A DNA stretch of 53,838 bases from NCBI RefSeq assembly GCF_008329605.1, contig NZ_NPKO01000020.1:1-53838 (forward strand), written 5' to 3'. Origin of the DNA: Mycolicibacterium sp. P9-64 (GTDB lineage Bacteria > Actinomycetota > Actinomycetes > Mycobacteriales > Mycobacteriaceae). Below are positions 48,550 to 53,838 of the stretch, piece by piece (within the stretch, counting starts at the first letter, position 1; each line of letters begins with the position of its first letter). The position numbers were made by a program, and so were the translations under genes. Below the pieces are notes generated by a model. That model was not told the origin of the DNA, did no database searches, and saw nothing but the letters and a program-made list of their open reading frames with translations.

Positions 48550-49353
48550 TCAGGCAGCCGCTGCCTTGACCGCACGACCGACCTCGGCGCGCAGCCGCGC
48601 GTACTCGGGTGACAGACGCAGTTCCTCGGCATCGACCCCGGTGCGCGGCAAGTCCACGGGCAGATCGAGCGCCACCTGCCCCGGTCGCCGGGTCAGCACC
48701 ACGATGCGCGATCCGAGGAACGCCGCCTCGTCGGCACTGTGCGTGACGAACACCGTCGTGCGACCGGACTCTGCGCTGACTTGACGGACGTCCTCCTGCA
48801 GGCGCTCACGGGTGAGCGCATCCAACGCGGCGAATGGCTCGTCGAGCAGGAAGAGCGGAGTCTCGGCGGCCAGGGCGCGGGCGATCGCCACGCGCTGCTG
48901 CTGCCCACCGCTGATCTCCCAGATCTTGCGGTCAGCCGTGCCGTCGAGGCCCACTCGCTGGAGCAGCTGGTCGCGGCGCTCGGTGCGGCGATCGTTCGGC
49001 ACCTTGGCGTACTTGAGCGCCAACTCGACGTTGCCGCCGACGGTGCGCCACGGGAACAGCCGCGGCTGCTGGAACACCACACCTGACGTCACGCCTGGTG
49101 TCGGAGCCGTTCCCTCCACTGCAACCGTTCCCTCGCTTGGGGTTTCGAAGCCGGCGATCAGTCGCAGCAGCGTGCTCTTGCCACAGCCCGAGGCGCCAAC
49201 GAGGACCAGGAAGGAGCCCGGATCGACCGTGATGTCGACGGGCCCGAGAGCGGTGACTTGGTCCTTGCCCGAGCCGTAACGGTGCGAAACGCCATTGATT
49301 CGCAGACCGCCTCGTGTTTCGGGTTCGGTCACGACGTCACTGGGCGAGGGCAC
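48550..49353 (-). CDS. ABC transporter ATPase, taurine/sulfonate/nitrate type (SsuB/TauB)
   Basis: This 267-residue nucleotide-binding subunit powers import. Walker A is GASGCGKST (about residues 54-62), the Q-loop is VFQQPRLFPWRTV, the signature is ISGGQQQRV, Walker B is LFLLDEPFAALD, and the switch histidine is in VFVTHSADEA. The GTG start is 7 bases after AAGGGA and overlaps the end of the binding-protein gene by 17 bases. A second GTG at 49332 is also possible. It is the last gene of a permease, binding protein, ATPase operon. Confidence 0.9.
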   Translation of the reverse strand: MPSPSDVVTEPETRGGLRINGVSHRYGSGKDQVTALGPVDITVDPGSFLVLVGASGCGKSTLLRLIAGFETPSEGTVAVEGTAPTPGVTSGVVFQQPRLFPWRTVGGNVELALKYAKVPNDRRTERRDQLLQRVGLDGTADRKIWEISGGQQQRVAIARALAAETPLFLLDEPFAALDALTRERLQEDVRQVSAESGRTTVFVTHSADEAAFLGSRIVVLTRRPGQVALDLPVDLPRTGVDAEELRLSPEYARLRAEVGRAVKAAAA

Positions 49354-50365
49354 CCGGCAGTCCCTTCACGTAGATGGCGTCCTGAAATGTCTTGAGCGGT
49401 GCGGCATCCGGGATCTGGTTCTGCTCGGCGAGGAACTCCGAAGCGGACTGCAGGTTCTTGGCGATGTTGCCGACCGCGCCCTCGGTGCCGAGCCATTCCG
49501 GCGACGTCAGCTGGTCGGGCGTCAGGTACACGCCCTGCTTGAGTTGTCCCGCAACGACATCGGGGGTCAGCCCGATCTCGGCCGCGATCGCCTTGGCGGC
49601 TGCGGCGGGGTCGTCCTTGATGACGGTGAGGGCGCGAGCCTCCTGCTGTCGCCACTTGTCGACGACGTCGGGGTGGGCGGCGGCGAACTCGTTGGACACC
49701 GCGGCCAGATCCAGGGTCGGCTTGCCGTCCTTGGCCAGCTGACGACTGGTGATCAGGTCCTTGCCGGTCTTGCGCAGATCGTCGAGCGTCGGCAGCCAGG
49801 TGTAGGCCGCATCGATGTCACCGCGATCCCAGGCGGCCAGGATGGCCTGCGGCTGCAGGTCGATCAGCTGAACGTCCTTGGGCGTCAAGTTGTTCTGCGC
49901 TAGAGCGGCCAGCAGGCTGTAGTGCGCCGTCGACGCGAACGGCGTGGCGATCCGCTTGCCCTTGAGGTCGGCGATCGCATTGACGTTGGTGCCGTTGCGG
50001 GCGACGAGCGCCTCGTTGTCGCCCGCGACGTCGAGCACGAAGGCGACGCTGTAGGGGATGTTCAGCGGCGCCGAAAGCCCGCGGGCCACCGGGCTGGAGC
50101 CGAGCGCGCCGAAGTCCAACTCCTTCGCGATGAACGCGGTGTTGATGTCCGCGCCAGAGTCGAACTTGATCCACTTGATGTTGTAGTCGGGCAGCGCCTC
50201 TTCGAGCCACTTGTTGTTCTTGACGATCAGGTCCCCACTGGGGAACGTCTGGTAGCCAAGGCGCAGGGTGGGCTTGGCGGCGTCCTGTCCGGAGTGGTCC
50301 ACGGCGCAGCCGGACAGCGCAAGGGCCGAGACCGCGACCGCCGCGAGTAATACCTTGAGTCTCAT
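49337..50365 (-). CDS. ABC transporter substrate-binding lipoprotein, taurine/sulfonate type
   Basis: This 342-residue receptor is anchored outside the membrane by a lipoprotein signal ending LSGC (Cys20). It has the NMT1/TauA fold: TLRLGYQTFPSGDLIVKNNKWLEEAL, KFDSGADINTAFIAKELDFGALGSSPVARGLS, then LKGKRIATPFASTAHYSLLAAL. The KFDSGA and GSSP motifs are those of the taurine/alkanesulfonate group. The ATG shares its first base with the TGA of the permease gene (TGATG), which points to coupling. No TauD or SsuD oxygenase lies beside it, so the substrate could be another sulfonate, or sulfur may be released by an enzyme encoded elsewhere. Confidence 0.9.
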   Translation of the reverse strand: MRLKVLLAAVAVSALALSGCAVDHSGQDAAKPTLRLGYQTFPSGDLIVKNNKWLEEALPDYNIKWIKFDSGADINTAFIAKELDFGALGSSPVARGLSAPLNIPYSVAFVLDVAGDNEALVARNGTNVNAIADLKGKRIATPFASTAHYSLLAALAQNNLTPKDVQLIDLQPQAILAAWDRGDIDAAYTWLPTLDDLRKTGKDLITSRQLAKDGKPTLDLAAVSNEFAAAHPDVVDKWRQQEARALTVIKDDPAAAAKAIAAEIGLTPDVVAGQLKQGVYLTPDQLTSPEWLGTEGAVGNIAKNLQSASEFLAEQNQIPDAAPLKTFQDAIYVKGLPGALAQ

Positions 50366-51231
50366 CAAATCTTTCCTCTCCAGGGGACCGCGCGGCGTTC
50401 CACGGCGCGGAGTAAACCGTCGATGACCAGACCCGAGAACCCGATGGCGAAGATGCCAACGAGCACGACCGGGGTGTTGTTGTAGTTGCTTGCGTCCTTC
50501 ACCAGGCCGCCAATGCCGGGAATCCCGTTGAACAGCTCGGCCGCGACGACCGACGAGTACGCCATGCCGACCGCGAGCCGGATGCCGGTGAACGTCTCTG
50601 GCAGCGCCGATGGCACGACGACGTCGCGGATCACCTGTGCCCTGGTCGCGCCCAGCGCGCGGGCGGCCTCGGTCAGCCCGACCGGTGCGGCGACGACGGC
50701 GGCCGTGGTCGCCACCGCCGCAGGCGGGAGCGCCGCGAGCGCCAGCAGCGTGATCTTCGGCGCTTCGTCGATGCCCAGCCAGATGACCAGGAGGAAGAAG
50801 TAGGCCAGGGGCGGGAGTGCACGCAGGAATGTCAGCCACGGTTCGAGGACGCTGCGCACCCACCCGACCGAGCCCATCACCAAGCCGAGCAGCACCCCGA
50901 GGCCGACGCCGATGACGACGCCGACCAGCACTCGCCGCAATGTCATGTAGAGGTGCTCCCACAGCAGGTAGCCCGCGTAGCCGCGGACTCCGTCGTGGGT
51001 GGTGGACACGTCGATGAACGCCTTCCAGACCGCGCTCGGGTAGGGCACGAAGGTCTGGTTCCAGATGCCTGCGGCGGCGGCAAGCTGCCAGACGATCCCG
51101 AAGACGACGACCGATAGCAGCGGCAACGCCGCGCGGGTCAGCCGGCCGCGCCAGCGACCCGGGGTGGACGTGGGCGTGACCGGCGAGTCGAGCTGCGACT
51201 CGGCCGGCGTGATATCGACGAAGACCGACAC
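50365..51231 (-). CDS. ABC transporter permease, taurine/sulfonate type (SsuC/TauC)
   Basis: This 288-residue inner-membrane permease has about six helices and a long N-terminal cytoplasmic lead. The EAA loop that contacts the ATPase is EAARALGATRAQVIRDVVVPSALPETFTGIRLAVG (about residues 189-224). The family motif PLAYFFLLVIWLGIDEAPKI comes before it. The start is a GTG with AGGA nearby. It is the first gene of the operon, and the repeat-rich gap upstream (51232-51949) should contain its promoter. Confidence 0.9.
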   Translation of the reverse strand: MSVFVDITPAESQLDSPVTPTSTPGRWRGRLTRAALPLLSVVVFGIVWQLAAAAGIWNQTFVPYPSAVWKAFIDVSTTHDGVRGYAGYLLWEHLYMTLRRVLVGVVIGVGLGVLLGLVMGSVGWVRSVLEPWLTFLRALPPLAYFFLLVIWLGIDEAPKITLLALAALPPAAVATTAAVVAAPVGLTEAARALGATRAQVIRDVVVPSALPETFTGIRLAVGMAYSSVVAAELFNGIPGIGGLVKDASNYNNTPVVLVGIFAIGFSGLVIDGLLRAVERRAVPWRGKI

Positions 51232-51394
51232 TGTTCCTGCAACTCCCTGCGACGTGTTGCCGATGCTGGACGGAGAGCGTCAGCGACGGCAGCAGTGGGC
51301 AGGCGGTGTCGCGCTCATCCCAACATCAGTACCGGGGTACGGCCGGCCGACAAAGAGCTGCGATCACCCTGAATCTAACGCGTTCGTGACGGCC

Positions 51395-51515
51395 TTGGGG
51401 CGAGCGAAGCGACGGGGGATTAGAAGATTGGGGCGAGCGAAGCGACGGGGATTAGAAGATTGGGGCGAGCGAAGCGACGGGGGATTAGAAGATTGGGGCG
51501 AGCGAAGCGACGGGG
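51395..51515. repeat. Tandem array of a 33-base unit with GAGCGAAGCGAC core
   Basis: Units begin at 51395, 51428, 51460 and 51493 and measure 33, 32, 33 and 23 (partial) bases. Each starts TTGGGGCGAGCGAAGCGACG; the full units end in ATTAGAAGA. Differences are confined to the length of one G run. The embedded GCGAAGC heptamer is known to form a very stable DNA mini-hairpin. Confidence 0.85.
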
Positions 51516-51866
51516 GAATGCAAGACATGCAGACCCAAACGTGGCCTCGCACACGAGCAGGGCAGCGGTACCCGCTAGCGCCCCGCTTCAAACATTGATG
51601 TTCACACCAGTTTCATTCCACGCGGAACATGAAGCGCCCCAGTAGATTCCATTTCTGTCATGGGTCGCAGACCGAGCCCGTAGCGCCCGGAGAACCGCGA
51701 TCGCCTCCGGGCATCACACATTCGGGGTACGCTTGGGCCTGTCCACCTGGACTCAACCGCCGTTTAGCGCAAAGCGGCCGTAACGCCGCACCGCGAGCTG
51801 GCGAGTTTCCTTCGACTGTGGTTCCACGCAACCGCTCGCAGATGTGCGGCGACGGCAAATCGCCGG

Positions 51867-51883
51867 TCCGTCGATTCGACGGA
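51867..51883. promoter_or_regulatory. Perfect 17-base inverted repeat upstream of the SigF-like gene
   Basis: TCCGTCGA and TCGACGGA surround a single T. It lies 66 bases before the sigma-factor start. A smaller stem (GGCGA and TCGCC, 51848-51864) lies directly upstream of it. It is a candidate operator or leader hairpin. Confidence 0.5.
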
Positions 51884-51949
51884 TGATGCAGCGCTCGCCA
51901 TTTCGATGACGCGGCGCCGCATCCTGGGCACCTCGTAGGGGGTCCACGC

Positions 51950-52777
51950 ATGCAAGCACTTGCACCCGAAACGGTTGCACCGGTGGCGGTTACGCCATCA
52001 CGACACACCGACGAGTACCACGACGTCGTAGACATGTTCGTCGTCCTCAAGTCACTACCCCCTGAGTCGCGCGAATTCGCCCGTCAGCGGGAACGCATCG
52101 TCACCAGATGCCTGCAATTGGCCGACAACGTCGCGCGCCACTACGACCGGCGCGGGGAGAACCTCGAGGACCTGACCCAGGTCGCCCGCATCGGACTGAT
52201 GAACGCCGTCAACCGGTTCGATCCGGAGAAGAGTTCGAGCTTCCTCGGCTTCGCCGTCCCGACGATGATGGGTGAGGTTCGTCGACACTTCCGTGACCAC
52301 GGCTGGTCGATGCACGTGCCTCGGCGAATCAGGGACCGTCACGGGCAAATCACCAAGGCGACACAACATTTGACGCACGACCTTGGACGGGCGCCGACTG
52401 CCAGCGAGCTGTCGGAGCTGCTCGGCCTCGACCGCGAAGAAGTGGTCGAAAGCCTGGTCGCCTCGGCCTCGTACAACGTGCACTCCATTGACGCCCCCAT
52501 CTCCGGCGGTGACGGAACGCCGAGAATGCTGGCCGACACCATCGGCGACGTCGACGTCGAGTTCGACCACATCACCGACCGGGAATCGGTGCGACCGCTG
52601 CTGGCGGCGCTGCCCGAGCGTGAGCGGACCATCTTGTATCTGCGCTTCTTCGCCTCGATGACGCAGAGCCAGATCGCCGAGCGGGTGGGCGTCTCCCAGA
52701 TGCACGTATCGCGAATCCTCGAGCGCACCCTGTCGCAGCTCAGGGACGAGCTGGTCGATCCGGCGTTGGCTCCCTGA
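51950..52777 (+). CDS. RNA polymerase sigma factor, SigF/SigB (group 3) family
   Basis: This 275-residue sigma factor has regions 2, 3 and 4. Region 2 contains LEDLTQVARIGLMNAVNRFDPEKSSSFLGFAVPTMMGEVRRHFRDHGWSMHVPRRIRD (about residues 72-130). Region 3 is LGRAPTASELSELLGLDREEVVESL, and region 4 is LPERERTILYLRFFASMTQSQIAERVGVSQMHVSRILERTLSQL. It is very close to mycobacterial SigF, but I do not take it for the classical sigF gene, because that gene follows an anti-sigma gene (rsbW/usfX) and none is present here. It probably drives a stress regulon. The ATG at 51950 is assumed; a later ATG at about residue 29 is possible. Confidence 0.85.
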   Translation: MQALAPETVAPVAVTPSRHTDEYHDVVDMFVVLKSLPPESREFARQRERIVTRCLQLADNVARHYDRRGENLEDLTQVARIGLMNAVNRFDPEKSSSFLGFAVPTMMGEVRRHFRDHGWSMHVPRRIRDRHGQITKATQHLTHDLGRAPTASELSELLGLDREEVVESLVASASYNVHSIDAPISGGDGTPRMLADTIGDVDVEFDHITDRESVRPLLAALPERERTILYLRFFASMTQSQIAERVGVSQMHVSRILERTLSQLRDELVDPALAP

Positions 52778-52851
52778 GCCCGATGCCGGCGAGGACGTCG
52801 GCGAGGTGCCGCCTGACCCGGGCGGCCCGCTCCGCCGACACCTTGTGAGCT

Positions 52852-52873
52852 TTCTTGGAGTGGTCTCCAAGAA
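52852..52873 (+). terminator. Perfect hairpin after the SigF-like gene
   Basis: A 9-base perfect stem, TTCTTGGAG and CTCCAAGAA around TGGT, begins 75 bases after the sigma-factor stop and 91 bases before the DUF732 start. It has mixed base composition and no T-tract. It may end the sigma transcript or act in the DUF732 leader. Confidence 0.5.
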
Positions 52874-52963
52874 TCCATTGAGAATCCCCCAAGCAGGTCT
52901 CCGGATGCTGTTCACGGCTCGCAGGAAGCGGCCGTCAGAACCTCAGACAGGGAGACCAGGCAC

Positions 52964-53302
52964 GTGTTCACGAACCGGATCGCCAACATCGCCACCACCG
53001 CCATTGCCGCGGGCGCCTTCGGCTTGGCCGCCCTCGCGGGCACCGCGACCGCTTCGGCAAGCTCGGTCGATGACGAATTCCTGACCAACATCGACGCCGC
53101 CAACATCACCTTCGACTCGGCGAAGGCCGCAGTGCAGGACGGCCACCTGGTGTGCAGCTACCTGGCCGGCGGCAAGGACGGCGTCAGCATCGGCAGTGAG
53201 ATCATGGACAACACCGACCTGACCGCGCACCAAGCAGCCGTGTTCGTGGTCGAGGCGGCCAGCGCGTACTGCCCCGGATACCTGGATCAGATCACCGCGT
53301 AA
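52964..53302 (+). CDS. DUF732 secreted protein
   Basis: This 112-residue protein has a Sec signal peptide (IANIATTAIAAGAFGLAALAG, cleavage near ATASAS). The mature domain is typical of DUF732: SVDDEFLTNIDAANITF, then DGHLVCSYLAGG and SAYCPGYLDQI, with two cysteines that likely form one disulfide. DUF732 proteins are small, abundant exported proteins of mycobacteria with no known function. The start is a GTG with GGGAG upstream; no ATG lies near. It is between the SigF-like gene and pntAA, and could be controlled by the former. Confidence 0.87.
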   Translation: MFTNRIANIATTAIAAGAFGLAALAGTATASASSVDDEFLTNIDAANITFDSAKAAVQDGHLVCSYLAGGKDGVSIGSEIMDNTDLTAHQAAVFVVEAASAYCPGYLDQITA

Positions 53303-53360
53303 GCCTCTCGCCGCCAGAGGGGCACGCACGTGCTCGTGGCGCAAATGGGAGACTCTTCCG

Positions 53361-53838
53361 ATGATCATCGGGATTCCGCGCGAGTCTCACGCGGGTGAGA
53401 CGCGCGTCGCCGCGACGCCGCAGACCGTCGGAGCGCTCCTCAAACTGGGCTACTCCGTCGTCGTCGAGTCCGGTGCAGGCGATGCCTCGACCTTCGCCGA
53501 TACCGCCTACGTCGAGGCAGGCGCCAGTATCGGCGATCCGTGGGCCGCTGACGTCGTGCTCAAGGTGAACGCGCCCGCCGACGCCGAGATCGCCGCGTTG
53601 AAGGACGGCGCGACGCTGGTCAGCCTGATCTCGCCCGCGCTGAACCCCGAGTTGGTCGAGAAGCTGTCGGCGCGCCCGATCACGGTGCTGGCGATGGACG
53701 CCGTGCCCCGTATCTCGCGGGCTCAGTCGCTCGACGTGCTGTCCTCGATGGCCAACATCGCCGGATACCGGGCCGTCGTCGAGTCCGCGCACGCCTTCGG
53801 CCGGTTCTTCACCGGCCAGGTGACCGCAGCGGGCAAGG
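53361..53838 (+). CDS. pntAA: NAD(P) transhydrogenase subunit alpha PntAA, N-terminal part
   Basis: The first 159 residues of the soluble NAD(H)-binding subunit of proton-translocating transhydrogenase are present; the gene continues past the window. It starts MIIGIPRESHAGETRVAATPQTV, the family N-terminus, with a VVVESGAGDASTFADTAYVEAGA segment. The conserved MDAVPRISRAQSLDVLSSMANIAGYRAVVE motif follows, with the Arg and Gln that bind NAD(H). The enzyme couples proton entry to NADPH formation with PntAB and PntB, expected just to the right. The orientation relative to the TetR gene differs from the M. tuberculosis order as I recall it. Confidence 0.95.
   Translation, partial: MIIGIPRESHAGETRVAATPQTVGALLKLGYSVVVESGAGDASTFADTAYVEAGASIGDPWAADVVLKVNAPADAEIAALKDGATLVSLISPALNPELVEKLSARPITVLAMDAVPRISRAQSLDVLSSMANIAGYRAVVESAHAFGRFFTGQVTAAGK

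Larger units (their letters stand above)
51232..51949. other. 718-base repeat-rich gap between the ABC operon and the SigF-like gene
   Basis: No real gene is apparent; the open frames here lack family resemblance and ribosome sites. The gap holds four tandem repeat units (51395-51515), a hairpin with a two-base bulge at 51612-51633 (TTCATTCC pairing with GGAACATGAA), a smaller stem at 51848-51864 (GGCGA and TCGCC), and a perfect 17-base inverted repeat at 51867-51883. It must also hold the divergent promoters of both flanking transcription units. I could not identify a clear sigma-A or SigF promoter. Confidence 0.6.

Noticed and set aside
51395..51515. CRISPR array
   Set aside because: The repeats are directly adjacent with no variable spacers, and no cas genes are present.
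51629..51886. 85-residue protein before the SigF-like gene
   Set aside because: No ribosome site, no family resemblance, and it runs through the perfect inverted repeat.

Overview
The window is high-GC actinobacterial chromosome, almost certainly from a fast-growing Mycobacterium (Mycolicibacterium) species. It holds a complete mce1-type lipid import operon (fadD5, yrbE1A/B, mce1A-F, four Mce-associated genes), a SigG-type ECF sigma factor, a PE-PPE-related exported protein, many lipobox lipoproteins, leaderless starts and DNA-damage promoters of mycobacterial type. Gene order follows, in reverse, what I recall as the Rv0155-Rv0187 region of M. tuberculosis. The order breaks where blocks of other genes sit between the conserved ones.

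Left part (1-20 kb): a DUF222/HNH (13E12-type) protein truncated by the window edge, a LysE exporter, an ankyrin protein, an O-methyltransferase, a zinc metallohydrolase with a DUF2786 partner (Rv0185/Rv0184-like), a quinone oxidoreductase, an epoxide hydrolase remnant, a lipoprotein hydrolase coupled to monoacylglycerol lipase (Rv0183-like), and sigG. The sigG promoter is a perfect match to the RecA-independent DNA-damage (RecA-NDp, PafBC) consensus and places the transcript start on the start codon. A block of CocE hydrolase, NDMA-dependent alcohol dehydrogenase (with a KstR-type operator over its -10 box), SDR and MarR then separates sigG from a pirin gene and a sorbosone-dehydrogenase-type lipoprotein. 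A secreted phosphodiester glycosidase and an 851-residue PE-PPE-like protein follow.

Centre (20-40 kb): SDR and YoaK genes, then the mce1 operon on the minus strand, read from fadD5 (36.6 kb) down to mam1D (21.7 kb). Neighbouring genes mostly overlap or abut by 1-4 bases. The GntR regulator mce1R is divergent from fadD5 across a palindrome. Beyond it lie an SRPBCC protein, a 2-hydroxyacid dehydrogenase, a thioesterase and an AdhE1-like dehydrogenase.

Right part (40-54 kb): an accessory sugar-acid locus made of a talarate/galactarate-dehydratase-like enolase, a GntR/FCD regulator and a three-part TctCBA transporter. TctA runs 207 bases antisense into the regulator gene. Then come a large acyl-CoA dehydrogenase with a TetR regulator and operator, a 36-residue conserved-looking small protein, a taurine/sulfonate-type ABC transporter, a repeat-rich gap, a SigF-like sigma factor without an adjacent anti-sigma gene, a DUF732 secreted protein, and the start of pntAA.

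Several short repeats recur across the window. A GAGCGAAGCGAC core appears in a four-copy tandem array (51.4 kb), inside the metallohydrolase gene and inside mam1A. A 25-base element occurs twice near 39.4 and 41.8 kb. I saw no tRNA, rRNA, CRISPR array, transposase or phage gene. All homology statements come from reading the sequence and from memory of the families; no search was run.
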